Source: Argonema galeatum A003/A1 (lineage in GTDB: Bacteria > Cyanobacteriota > Cyanobacteriia > Cyanobacteriales > Aerosakkonemataceae). From it: a DNA stretch of 64,000 bases. Location: the NCBI RefSeq assembly GCF_023333595.1, contig NZ_JAIQZM010000008.1, forward strand, positions 148,791 to 212,790, written 5' to 3'. The notes beneath the pieces were generated by a model. It was not told the DNA's origin and did no database searches. It saw only the letters and a program-made list of their open reading frames with translations. A program made the translations under genes and the position numbers. The number at the start of each line of letters is the position of its first letter. The first letter of the stretch is position 1. Below, in pieces: positions 1 to 7,992 of the stretch.

Positions 1-828
1 TCTCCCAACGTCCAGCACAGAATGGGTATCGTACATCCATCTTCCATGCACAACCTGCTATTGCGGTATTGGTTAGCTGCTGGTGGGATAGATCCCGATC
101 GCGATGTTAGCCTGCAAAACCTGCCACCCGCCCAAATGATCGTAGACTTGCAAGCGGGAAGCATCGATGGTTTCTGCGTCGGCGAACCTTGGAACTACCG
201 CGCCGCAATGGAAGGAGTAGGTTTTACCGTCGCCACCGACTTGGAAATTTGGCCGGGACATCCGGGGAAAGTTCTCGGCGTGCGGGAAGATTGGGCGAAC
301 GCTTATCCCAACACCCACATCGCTTTAGTAAAAGCATTGCTAGAAGCGGGACAATATTGCGCCGATCCAAAAAACGCCTTAGAAATACGTCAAATTTTGG
401 AAAGTCGGGAATATCTAAGTACCGATATTTCTTATATCCAATTAGGAGATCCCGCATCTGCTAGCTGTAACTTAGATCGACCGATGCGCGAATATGCCCA
501 TCATATTTTCTTCGGTGATGGCGCAAATCGCCCCAGTCGCACAGAACATCTTTGGCATATCGTACAAATGGCGCGTTGGGGTGACGTTCCTTTCCCCAGA
601 AATTGGTTGGAAATTTTAGAAAGAGGTTGTCGGGTAAGTGTTTTCAGTACGGCGGCGCGAGAATTGGGCGTACTGGATGTGAAATACAATCGCGGCAATA
701 TTCAACTTTTTGATGGCAGCACTTTCGATGCCGAAGATCCGATTTCCTATCTCAACAATTTGAAGATTAAACGCGATTTCACGATGGCGGAAATTATCCT
801 CGATTCTCGGACAATCAAAGCTGCTTAA
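1..828 (+). CDS. Nitrate/bicarbonate ABC transporter NrtC/CmpC-type, C-terminal substrate-binding-like domain (5' end outside window)
   Basis: The frame is open from base 1, so the gene begins upstream. The visible 275 residues resemble the NrtA/CmpA-type solute-binding fold, including LLLRYWLAAGGIDPD, a PPAQM segment and FCVGEPWN. In NrtC/CmpC this fold is fused behind an ATPase domain and acts as a cytoplasmic regulatory module. The assignment to NrtC/CmpC rather than NrtA/CmpA rests on the next gene being a stand-alone NrtD/CmpD-type ATPase (order A-B-C-D) and on the absence of a permease gene between them. Substrate (nitrate or bicarbonate) cannot be decided from this tail. The product would energise import at the plasma membrane. 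Confidence 0.8.
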   Translation, partial: SPNVQHRMGIVHPSSMHNLLLRYWLAAGGIDPDRDVSLQNLPPAQMIVDLQAGSIDGFCVGEPWNYRAAMEGVGFTVATDLEIWPGHPGKVLGVREDWANAYPNTHIALVKALLEAGQYCADPKNALEIRQILESREYLSTDISYIQLGDPASASCNLDRPMREYAHHIFFGDGANRPSRTEHLWHIVQMARWGDVPFPRNWLEILERGCRVSVFSTAARELGVLDVKYNRGNIQLFDGSTFDAEDPISYLNNLKIKRDFTMAEIILDSRTIKAA

Positions 829-1099
829 TAGGTAATAGTTACTGGGTAGTTGGTAGTAGGTAATATCCTGTCAGGTTCATCAGTTGTGTAAAAAATTTGT
901 CTTCCTATCTGCGTGCATCTGCGTTCATCTGTCTACCCTACGGGAAGGCTTCGCCTACATCTGCGGTTAAAATTTAACCAAGATTTCGGCAGACAATCCA
1001 GAAGCTCGTTCTTACACTTAAATCTGCCATCTGCCATCTGAAATTTTCCCCACTACCTACTACCCACTACCAATGACAAATCTCTCAACAGGAATCATA
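829..1099. other. Intergenic spacer with short cyanobacterial repeats
   Basis: Between the NrtC-like tail and the NrtD-like gene there are about 270 bases without a convincing gene. They contain repeated TCTGCGT/CATCTGCG words around 901-965, a palindromic GGGAAGGCTTCGCC word at about 943-956, and a run of ACTACCTACTACCCACTACC at about 1052-1071. The same TCTGCG family of words recurs at 1950-1991, 26046-26065 and 56222-56265. No terminator is obvious, so the two transporter genes may still be cotranscribed. Confidence 0.4.
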
Positions 1100-1942
1100 A
1101 TGACTTACACTGAAAAAGCGAAAAAGAAAACTACCCGATCGAAATCTCGCGAAGCATTTTTGACAATCGAGGGCGTATCGAAAGTTTATCCCACAGCACA
1201 GGGGCCATACACCGTATTAAAAGATGTCAACCTGACGGTGAATGAAGGCGAATTTATCTGCGTGATCGGTCACTCTGGATGCGGGAAATCAACTTTGCTG
1301 AACATGGTTTCTGGTTTTGCTACGCCTACTGACGGAGAAGTGCGCCTGGAAGGGCAACGCATCGGGGAACCAGGACCAGATAGAATGGTGGTATTTCAAA
1401 ACTACGCTTTGTTGCCTTGGTTAACCGCGTTTGAAAATGTTTATTTGGCAATTGATTCGGTTTATCCCGACAAACCGGAACCGGAAAAAAGAGCGATTAC
1501 TCGCGAACATTTGGCAATGGTAGGATTGACGGAAGCAGCAGATAAAAAACCCACTCAAATTTCCGGCGGTATGAAACAGCGGGTTTCGATCGCCCGCGCT
1601 TTGGCAATTCGTCCGAAAGTGTTAGTTTTGGACGAACCTTTTGGCGCTTTGGATGCAATTACGAAGGAAGAATTGCAGGAAGAATTGCTGAAAATTTGGA
1701 CGGATCACCGCTGCACTGTGTTGATGATTACTCACGATATCGATGAAGCTTTGTTTTTGGCAGATAAGTTGGTGATGATGACCAATGGCCCTGCTGCTAA
1801 TATTGGGGAAGTCATGCAAATTCCGTTTCCACGTCCGCGCGATCGATCGCAAATTATGGAAGATCCAGAATACTATAATTTGCGGAACTACGCCTTAGAT
1901 TACCTATTCCGTCGATTTGCTCACGATGCGGATGAGGAGTAA
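1100..1942 (+). CDS. Nitrate/bicarbonate ABC transporter ATP-binding protein (NrtD/CmpD-type)
   Basis: Single-domain ABC ATPase of about 280 residues. It shows Walker A GHSGCGKST, a Q-loop in VVFQNYALLPW, signature ISGGMKQR, Walker B VLVLDEPFGALDA and switch His in MITHD. LLPWLTAFENV is typical of the nitrate/sulfonate/taurine importer ATPases. A start at 1073 is possible, but 1100 is preferred because AGGA lies seven bases upstream of that ATG. With the preceding NrtC-like subunit it would form the hetero-ATPase pair of a cyanobacterial nitrate or bicarbonate importer. The gene ends nine bases before a strong terminator, so it is the last gene of the operon. Confidence 0.88.
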   Translation: MTYTEKAKKKTTRSKSREAFLTIEGVSKVYPTAQGPYTVLKDVNLTVNEGEFICVIGHSGCGKSTLLNMVSGFATPTDGEVRLEGQRIGEPGPDRMVVFQNYALLPWLTAFENVYLAIDSVYPDKPEPEKRAITREHLAMVGLTEAADKKPTQISGGMKQRVSIARALAIRPKVLVLDEPFGALDAITKEELQEELLKIWTDHRCTVLMITHDIDEALFLADKLVMMTNGPAANIGEVMQIPFPRPRDRSQIMEDPEYYNLRNYALDYLFRRFAHDADEE

Positions 1943-1949
1943 TTTTTTC

Positions 1950-2000
1950 CCGCTGATGAACGCAGATACTTATATCTGCGTTCATCAGCGGTTTTTATTT
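1950..2000 (+). terminator. Rho-independent terminator of the transporter operon
   Basis: A perfect 19-bp stem (left arm 1950-1968, right arm 1973-1991) with loop CTTA is followed by TTTTTATTT. The arms are built from the TGAACGCAGAT repeat word found elsewhere in the window, which suggests that a dispersed repeat became the terminator. The uma2-type gene on the other strand ends at 2045, so the structure could serve both genes. Confidence 0.85.
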
Positions 2001-2044
2001 CCGTATTTTGATAATATTTAACCAATTTTATCCACCATTTTCCA

Positions 2045-2632
2045 TCAAGCCAATAACTCATCTACCGCCACACTGAAACCTTGTAGAACAACCTGAGTGC
2101 TAACTACCTCACCAGAAATAAATACAAGTCGCTGATTTTGGGTAATCGCAATAATCCAACGACTGTCAGGAAATACCAGCCAAACTTCTTGGCAACCAGA
2201 TTGTAAATACTCTTGAGCTTTAGCAATTACCTCTTCGGCAAAATCTGTAGGTGAAACTATCTCAGCGATTAGTGGGAAACTCTGGGGAAGCACAGCAGAT
2301 TCGCCAAATTGAGCGAGTAATTCTGGGGTCAGATAAGCAACATCAGGATAACGACCCTGCTTATTAGTGCGACAGGGAACCTCTGTATAAACTTCTCCCC
2401 CTTGTCCGCTGGAGTCTTTGTAATTTCCCCAGGAACGAGCTAGTCTAGACTGAATCCGGCTATGCTTGAGTGTCATACCACTTTTCTCCACCACTTTTTC
2501 ATCCATCCATTCCATCGGATGTTTTTCAACCAATTTCCCATCCACCCATTCTGTACCTTCAGGGGGATTTCGCATCCAGTCTTCTAGTGAAAAGATCTCT
2601 GTTATTTGGGGTACAACTGTAGAAGTTATCAT
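2045..2632 (-). CDS. Uma2 family (DUF820) endonuclease-fold protein
   Basis: A 195-residue protein of the Uma2 family, a PD-(D/E)xK nuclease-fold group greatly expanded in cyanobacteria and of unproven biological role. Visible family features are RYPDVAYL, PLIAEIVSPTD with the catalytic-type Glu, and KAQEYLQSGCQEVWLVFP, which carry the expected D-E-K set. The N-terminal part contains an internal near-repeat, EWVDGKLVEK followed by EWMDEKVVEK, which looks like a local duplication of about 15 residues. It stands alone and converges on the transporter operon. Confidence 0.85.
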   Translation of the reverse strand: MITSTVVPQITEIFSLEDWMRNPPEGTEWVDGKLVEKHPMEWMDEKVVEKSGMTLKHSRIQSRLARSWGNYKDSSGQGGEVYTEVPCRTNKQGRYPDVAYLTPELLAQFGESAVLPQSFPLIAEIVSPTDFAEEVIAKAQEYLQSGCQEVWLVFPDSRWIIAITQNQRLVFISGEVVSTQVVLQGFSVAVDELLA

Positions 2633-2716
2633 TGCTATTTATTGGACTTTGCAGAATTTACTAACATTATTACATCGAAGGCCCGATCGCACCTACCTCA
2701 TCCCACATTTTACCGA

Positions 2717-3373
2717 TCAAAGCAACCCGGCAATAATATTGATGCTCATTGCCAAAATAGCCGTATTAAAAAAGAAAGATAGCACCCCATGTAGTAGCGC
2801 CAAACGCCTCATCGATCGCGATGTGGTAGCAACATCTGAAACCTGGCCAGTCATGCCAATCACAAAAGAAAAATATAAAAAATCCCAATAATCTGGCTCG
2901 TTATCGCTGGGAAAATCTAGACCTCCAGCATTGCCTTCACTGGCGGTGTCCCGATCGTCGCGGTAGTAGCAGTGTGCATAGTGTAGCGCGAACATCGTAT
3001 GCACCAACAACCACGAACCTACGATCGTCATCACCGAAAGCGTTAAGTGTAGGGTCAGCAGAAGAGTCGAGATCCCTTTTTTATCATTAAGCACGAACAC
3101 AATAGCTAGCACGCTAGTACAAGCGGCAGCGATAACCAAGGTTAAAATAGCCAAGCGACTTTCGTCTTGACGTTGAGCATTACGACGCATCTTTTGTGGC
3201 GTGGCGCTAAGCATCATCCACCAAGCTAAGGCTAATAAACAGACAACGCCTGAGTTCCAAGCACAGAGAATCCGAGTTGGCAAGTGCAGCGAGGATGGGA
3301 GTAGTCCTGAGACTAAAGCAGATATGCCGATCGAAATCAGCAGTCGGGGTTTAGCATCTAGCGTTTTGAACAA
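2717..3373 (-). CDS. DUF1345 integral membrane protein
   Basis: A 218-residue protein with about five hydrophobic segments. It carries the family hallmarks FALHYAHCYY, GGLDFP and PDYWDFLYFSFVIGM followed by GQVSDV, which identify DUF1345. The biochemical function is unknown; it is probably a plasma-membrane protein. It lies downstream of and in the same direction as sigF, separated by 64 bases, so cotranscription is possible but no shared signal is visible. Confidence 0.85.
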   Translation of the reverse strand: MFKTLDAKPRLLISIGISALVSGLLPSSLHLPTRILCAWNSGVVCLLALAWWMMLSATPQKMRRNAQRQDESRLAILTLVIAAACTSVLAIVFVLNDKKGISTLLLTLHLTLSVMTIVGSWLLVHTMFALHYAHCYYRDDRDTASEGNAGGLDFPSDNEPDYWDFLYFSFVIGMTGQVSDVATTSRSMRRLALLHGVLSFFFNTAILAMSINIIAGLL

Positions 3374-3437
3374 CTTGGGTAGGAAGACGGATTTTACAAC
3401 TCTGTAGACTATACCAGGTGTGTCTGAGTAAGGCTAC

Positions 3438-4223
3438 TCAGCTTGCTAAACCAGCAGTCTGAGGTTGCAGAAGACAAACTAATTGGTCGATCCCTTTTTG
3501 CAGGTGTCGCGTTACCGTCATCGGACTGACACCAATTCGCTTAGCCGCTTCCTTACGGGGTAGTTCGCGTAGAAATACGCACTCAATAGCTGCTCTAGTT
3601 TTTTCTTCTAACTGGTTCATAGCACCTTGCAATTGTTGCCGCTCTTCCTCTAAATTTTGGAAGGCTTGATAGCGAGAGTCAGGTAATGTCTCTGCCAAAC
3701 TCACCGGACTATCTACTTGGTGGGAAACAGTAGCATCCAAACTTAGAGGCTGGCGGTTTTGGGCAGCCAATTGGCTCTCCCGCCACTCTTGCACAGATAC
3801 TTTAAGTACTTGGGCAATTTCGGAATCTTTAGGCGATCGGCCCAAGGTTGCTGTCAGTTCTTTTCGCACCTTTTCCCCTTCATTGTAGAGTTCTTGCCAT
3901 CTGCGGGGAACCTTGACTATACTGCTCTTATCGCGCAGAAAATGCAGCATCTCGCCCCGAATGTAAGGAATCGCAAAAGAACTAAAGGCACATCCTTGAG
4001 TAGGGTCGAATCGTTCGATCGCCCGAATCAAACCGAAATAACCAATTTGTTCTAAATCTTCATAGGGTTCAGCACACTGATGGCTGATTCGATGGGCTAC
4101 TTTGCGAACCAATCCAGCGTGCAACCGTACCAGTTGATTCCGCAGCGCAACTGAAGGATTTTGGTGATAGGAAACCATCATTTCCATCCCATAAGAGCTA
4201 ATATCATACTGAGTTGCTGTCAT
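3438..4223 (-). CDS. sigF: RNA polymerase sigma factor SigF (group 3)
   Basis: Sigma-70 family protein of the SigB/SigF/SigG branch. Region 2 is seen as YEDLEQIGYFGLIRAIERFD and FSSFAIPYIRGEMLHFLRD. Region 3 follows around RRWQELYNEGEKVRKEL, and region 4 helix-turn-helix is RKEAAKRIGVSPMTVTRHLQ. Cyanobacterial SigF proteins are known to act in pilus, motility and stress gene expression. The start at 4223 (MTATQYD) is preferred over 4250 because AGAGGA lies just upstream. No anti-sigma gene is adjacent. Confidence 0.9.
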   Translation of the reverse strand: MTATQYDISSYGMEMMVSYHQNPSVALRNQLVRLHAGLVRKVAHRISHQCAEPYEDLEQIGYFGLIRAIERFDPTQGCAFSSFAIPYIRGEMLHFLRDKSSIVKVPRRWQELYNEGEKVRKELTATLGRSPKDSEIAQVLKVSVQEWRESQLAAQNRQPLSLDATVSHQVDSPVSLAETLPDSRYQAFQNLEEERQQLQGAMNQLEEKTRAAIECVFLRELPRKEAAKRIGVSPMTVTRHLQKGIDQLVCLLQPQTAGLAS

Positions 4224-4250
4224 AAAAAATCCTCTGCCGGAAAAACCCAT

Positions 4251-4571
4251 CTCGTCTAAGTATGTTTAGGTCATCTCTCTTTCGGCTGATATTAGAGTGT
4301 TGACCCTATCTAAATTCATTGTCTGTAGATAACGAGAGATATACCATCGTTGTTTTACGGAAATCACAGCGAAGGTTGCACGGAGGATCAGCATAAACAC
4401 GCAAACCACCCTAAAGCCCAGGTCAAGTAATCCCGTGAAAGCGGGGGGTTAACCGAACAGCATTGCCTCTACCCGCGACTGGCTTATGGCTTAGGATCTA
4501 AGTAAAAATGAGATTAAAGCGCAATTTTGGCTCTTTAAGCAAAAATCACCCCAAAAAAGTGAGGGAGTATC
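4251..4571. other. Divergent promoter region between sigF and the BI-1 gene, with a possible structured leader
   Basis: This 320-base divergent region must hold promoters for both genes. On the plus strand it contains a hairpin at 4432-4445 (CCCGT-GAAA-GCGGG, a GNRA tetraloop) followed by GGGGTTAACCGAAC, and a direct repeat TGGCTTA at about 4480. A ribosome binding site GAGGGAG sits just before the BI-1 start. I could not match it to a riboswitch class I know. Confidence 0.4.
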
Positions 4572-5300
4572 ATGAGTCATACCAGCAACTTCCGTGAAGC
4601 GTTTCGAGAGGCCAAAGGCAACGCGCTTGTTGGCCCCAACGTAATTGCCAACGCCCTCCCCTTTGTAGGCGGCGGGCTGGTTTTAACAGCAGTTGGCACC
4701 TATGGCGGTCTGGGAGTTATCCGTAACTATCCAAGCATATTCTTCCCAACCTTCATCGGTGCGGTCATCGTCGAGTTGATTCTTTTCTTTGTGGCCCAAG
4801 GGGTTGTCGCACAAGGTAACAATAAAGTTGCCCTGCCCCTGCTGGCTACGTACAGCCTGCTGTCTGGCTACACCCTCAGCGGGCTGGTGTTTCTTGCCCT
4901 GAGAAGTCAGGGCGTTGGCATTCAAGGAGTTGGTATTGCCGCCCTTGGTTGTGGCATTGCCTTTATTGCCGGTCGTCAAATAGGCTCCAACCTATCTGAG
5001 GAAGACGGCATGGCTTTGAGTAAAACAATAAGTATAGGGATTCTTGCCCTATGCGTTGTTGTTTTTGGTCAATTCCTGCTGGCAATGTTTGGCGTCTACA
5101 CCCCAACCTTTTTAGAAATTGGCATTTCAGGGATTGGCGTCCTTCTATTTGCTGGTGCTGCGGTGGTAGATTTCTTCATTCTGCCGCGCACCTACCGCGA
5201 TGATGAGTACTTGCCAGCTGCGCTGTCGATGTACTTAACTTACATCAACTTGTTTATCTTCATTTTGCGGTTGCTGATTGCGATCAATAGTCGCGACTAG
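4572..5300 (+). CDS. Bax inhibitor-1 family (BI-1/YccA-like) membrane protein
   Basis: A 242-residue protein with about seven hydrophobic segments. The conserved C-terminal BI-1/TMBIM signature is recognisable as YLTYINLFIFILRLL. Bacterial BI-1 proteins are proposed to be pH-sensitive calcium leak channels or membrane stress factors, but the role in cyanobacteria is not established. The start is supported by GAGGGAG about seven bases upstream. It is divergent from sigF and is followed by a short GC-rich hairpin. Confidence 0.82.
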   Translation: MSHTSNFREAFREAKGNALVGPNVIANALPFVGGGLVLTAVGTYGGLGVIRNYPSIFFPTFIGAVIVELILFFVAQGVVAQGNNKVALPLLATYSLLSGYTLSGLVFLALRSQGVGIQGVGIAALGCGIAFIAGRQIGSNLSEEDGMALSKTISIGILALCVVVFGQFLLAMFGVYTPTFLEIGISGIGVLLFAGAAVVDFFILPRTYRDDEYLPAALSMYLTYINLFIFILRLLIAINSRD

Positions 5301-5327
5301 AGGTAAGCTGGATTAACTTTATCAGTA

Positions 5328-5349
5328 GGGTGGGCATTGCCCACCCTTT
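5328..5349 (+). terminator. GC-rich palindrome, probable terminator
   Basis: GGGTGGGCA and its complement TGCCCACCC are separated by one base and followed by TTT. The same GGTGGGC/GCCCACC palindrome occurs after thrS at 54775-54791, so this is also a dispersed cyanobacterial repeat. It probably ends transcription of the BI-1 gene. Confidence 0.55.
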
Positions 5350-5390
5350 AACCTGCAATTACCAGAGCCAAAAACGAAGGTATTATACAA

Positions 5391-5753
5391 ATGCCCAGTT
5401 CCCCACAACTGTCAGACGAGGAAATCTATCAACAAGTAGCCAATATCGTGGGACAGTTTAAACTCTTAGAATGTAATGAGTGTGCAGAAGCTATCAAAGA
5501 ATGGTTAAAAGCCAATGGAATTAACGGTATCCATCTGAAAATAAAACTTATAGGACGAGGGAGCTTTATTGTCAGTCAACGCTTGGACGAAGGTAGAACA
5601 AACATTACACAGAATGGCACGCACTACGGCATTGAAGTTCGGAACAAAGTGTTTGATAATCTATCAACAACAGGACAGACCAGAGAAGAGTGGATAAAAG
5701 ACTTTGACTGTCCGAGCAGTCAGTTTAGTATCGAAGAAGTAGAAAAATTTTAA
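5391..5753 (+). CDS. Papain-fold toxin domain protein (papain fold toxin 2 type)
   Basis: A 120-residue stand-alone toxin-like domain. The order LLECNECAEAI (Cys28, Cys31), NGTHYGIEV (His78) and KVFDNLS (Asp89/Asn90), then WIKDF, matches the papain-fold toxin 2 domain, usually found at the C-terminus of polymorphic toxins. The catalytic Cys-His-Asp/Asn arrangement appears intact. There is no secretion or delivery domain in front, so it is either a free toxin of a toxin-immunity pair or a broken-off toxin tip. The next gene, 29 bases downstream, is a candidate immunity protein. Confidence 0.75.
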   Translation: MPSSPQLSDEEIYQQVANIVGQFKLLECNECAEAIKEWLKANGINGIHLKIKLIGRGSFIVSQRLDEGRTNITQNGTHYGIEVRNKVFDNLSTTGQTREEWIKDFDCPSSQFSIEEVEKF

Positions 5754-5782
5754 TTGTCGTTAAAGGCCAAGGAGAGAAAAAA

Positions 5783-6145
5783 ATGACTGAACTTTACGAC
5801 TTACTCAATAAAATTCAACAGAAACCAGGAATGTACATCGGACGCCCTTCTGTCAGCGATTTATTTATGTTCTTGTGTGGCTATCAATACGCCCATCAAA
5901 ATATGGGAAACCCCATAACCGAACAGGAAAACGAATTTCACGAGTTCCAGCCTTGGTTGCAGAAAAGATTTGGCGTTAGTACCTCGGCTTCTTGGGCAAG
6001 AATTATACTATTATATTCTGGTGATGAAGCCGATGGCTTAAAAAATTTCTTTGATTTATTGACGGAGTTTAGAAACGAGAGACAGCAATCGTCTATGACG
6101 TTACCATCAGATAGTAGTAAGGATCTAACGCTTCTACATTCTTAG
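5783..6145 (+). CDS. Candidate immunity protein for the papain-fold toxin
   Basis: A 120-residue acidic protein starting MTELYDLLNKIQQ, followed by KPGMYIGRPSVSDLFMFLCG. This PGMYIG...LFMFLxGY pattern is common in small proteins located next to polymorphic toxin tips, and I read it as an immunity-type protein by pattern and position. AGGAGAG lies upstream of the ATG. The reading frame ends in a low-complexity tail (SSKDLTLLHS), which may mean the original C-terminus was replaced when repeats inserted downstream. The function is inferred. Confidence 0.5.
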   Translation: MTELYDLLNKIQQKPGMYIGRPSVSDLFMFLCGYQYAHQNMGNPITEQENEFHEFQPWLQKRFGVSTSASWARIILLYSGDEADGLKNFFDLLTEFRNERQQSSMTLPSDSSKDLTLLHS

Positions 6146-6390
6146 AATACAGATTCAGTATTGGCTTTTTTGGGATGATAAACCGGGGTTCTTTGGTTGT
6201 CAAGGTCGATATTTTGTTGTGATAACCCGCATATTCCCGGTTTCATCGGATTATTGAATTGGAATTATAGTAAGAAATGAGAAACTTCCTTTCTGCTTTA
6301 AGCGAGGGAGTGGTTAATAAAATAGACCTCTCCAACATACAAACCAACGCGCAAGCGCGTGGGGTAAAATAGATCTTTACTTTGCCAAAA

Positions 6391-6486
6391 ATGAGCCAAC
6401 TAAGAGAATATATAGAAAAGCACCCATTGGAGGCCCAAAGGTTAGTGGGGCTAGATTACGAACAATTAAGGTCGTTAATCAGTTGA
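6391..6486 (+). pseudogene. Transposase N-terminal remnant (IS5-like)
   Basis: An ATG opens a 31-codon frame reading MSQLREYIEKHPLEAQRLVG and then LDYEQLRSLIS before a stop. This looks like the N-terminal helix-turn-helix region of cyanobacterial IS5-type transposases. It is preceded 58 bases earlier by AATAGACCTCTCC, the same end found on the MITEs in this window, so it probably marks the parent insertion-sequence family of those MITEs. Everything beyond the first 31 codons is deleted. Confidence 0.55.
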
Positions 6487-6530
6487 TTTAAGTTATATCT
6501 AAGGTCAAGCTCGTAGCTAAGCTCTCGTTC

Positions 6531-6604
6531 AATAGACATCTCCAAAAAAGATGCTGGAAGCCTTATCTATTAAATTGCAACTTTAGTTTCTGGAGAAGTC
6601 TATT
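6531..6604. mobile_element. MITE copy 1 (AATAGACATCTCC family)
   Basis: A 74-base element with terminal repeats AATAGACATCTCC (6531-6543) and GGAGAAGTCTATT (6592-6604). It shares the ends but not the long internal palindrome of copies 2-4. It lies just upstream of the prfB paralogue, whose downstream side is bounded by copy 2. Confidence 0.7.
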
Positions 6605-6707
6605 GAAAAATCTAACTCCAAAGCGATATCAGTGATATCCAAGTATCTTAAAATTAAAATAGACCAATCATCCCTAAACAGGGAAAAATTAAATTAAGAC
6701 CGCTACC

Positions 6708-7836
6708 ATGATTGAAGTACTAGATATCAAACGCGAAGTCGAAACGTTGTCCCAGCGCTTAGGCCAAATCCGAGACTATCTTTAACAGCCCCGCTTTAAG
6801 TGCAAAAATCAAACAACTAGAGCAGTGGTTCGCTCAAACTGAATCTGGAAACGATCGCACGCTTCCCCATCATAAGCTGCAAGAATTTGAAAACCTCGAA
6901 TCCGATTTGCAGCAGTACGCTCAGTGGCAAACTAACCTAGAAGATATCAAAGCTGCCTCAGAACTGCTGGAGTTAGAAGCCGACGAGGAGTTAAGGCAAG
7001 AAACCGAAACGAAAATTACTCAGTTGAACTGCTTTCTCGAACAGTTTGAGTTGCACCTGCTGATGTCCGAACCCTTCGACCAAAACGGAGCATTCCTGAT
7101 TGTTAATGCTGAAGCTGATGAGACAGATACCCAAGATTGGGTAGAAATGTTGCTGCGGATGTATGGTGGATGGGGACAGAAGCAGGGCTATAAACTACAT
7201 ATCGTCGATGAAAAGGGCAGGGACTATGGGGGAATTAAATCTGCCACTTTGGAAATATCCGGTCGCTACGCCTACGGCTACCTCAAGGCAGAAACGGGAA
7301 GGCATCGACTAGAGCGGATTTCTCCCTTCAATCCCAACAGCAAGCGGCCCACTAGCTTTGCTCGTGTGGAAGTGATACCAATTCTGGATGATTCGGTTGA
7401 TCTGGAGATTCCAGAGCGGGATATGGAAATAATCATGTACCGTTGGGACGGGCAGAATATGAACAAAATCGATACATCCGTGCGGATTGTTCACATTCCC
7501 ACTGGCATTGCCGTGGGGTCTACCCAGGAGCGCACTCAACTGCAAAATAAAGAAAAAGCCCTTGTTCTTATAAAAAGCAGGTTGTTTGCGATCGCGCTCT
7601 CCCAAGGCGTCAAAACAATTGCTGACATCCGGCGCGAGGAAATAGCCGCGATCGCAACTAACACAATTCGTCACTATGTCTTTCATCCCTACCAAATGGT
7701 AAAAGATCTCCGCACGGGTGTTGAAACAACTGCTGTTGCTGAAGTCATCAACGGCGAACTCGACTTATTCCTCAAAGCCTACATCAGACACCAAAATCAA
7801 CCAATACACGATCGTATCCCGCTAACCCCTCAATAG
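6708..7836 (+). CDS. Degenerate peptide chain release factor 2 paralogue (broken GGQ, UAA at frameshift site)
   Basis: This is a second prfB copy directly upstream of the normal one. The 25-codon leader frame ends in CTT TAA at 6780-6785. A +1 shift to 6784 opens a frame that runs uninterrupted to 7836 and aligns along the whole RF2. The normal copy has CTT TGA at this point, so here the in-frame stop is UAA. The stop-recognition motif SPF is kept (RISPFNPNSK). The peptidyl-hydrolysis loop [12 protein letters not shown] has become RWDGQNMNK, losing three residues and the first Gly of GGQ. Its stop codon TAG lies inside the terminal repeat of a MITE. It may be a pseudogene or a non-hydrolysing relative, and translation of the long part would need a +1 shift. 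Confidence 0.75.
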
Positions 7837-7926
7837 ACATCTCCAGAAATTAAAGGTGCTAACCCTAGAACCCTTGTAGAGACGTTGCATGCAACGTCTC
7901 TACATTCTTTTTTGGAGAGGTCTAAT
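7832..7926. mobile_element. MITE copy 2, supplying the stop codon of the RF2 paralogue
   Basis: A 95-base element with ends AATAGACATCTCC and GGAGAGGTCTAAT and a 28-bp perfect internal palindrome at 7876-7903 whose left arm is GTAGAGACGTTGCA. The TAG in its left end (7834-7836) is the in-frame stop of the RF2 paralogue. It shares its internal sequence with copies 3 and 4. Confidence 0.85.
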
Positions 7927-7992
7927 GAATGATACTGTTGGTCATCGAGATTAACACCAGTTAAGATAAACAACAGTGAATCATCCAGAACT

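Larger units (their letters stand above)
6146..6707. other. Mobile-element debris between the toxin pair and the prfB duplication
   Basis: No full gene is present. The segment from 6160 to 6290 looks non-coding. From 6321 a left terminal repeat AATAGACCTCTCC precedes a 31-codon transposase-like start (6391-6486). A complete 74-base MITE follows at 6531-6604. The prfB paralogue begins at 6708. Confidence 0.5.

Noticed and set aside
4381..4480. Resemblance of ACGCAAACC and GGGGTTAACCGAA to parts of a c-di-GMP-I riboswitch
   Set aside because: Only isolated words match; the order and the two paired helices of that class could not be built, so no riboswitch is called.
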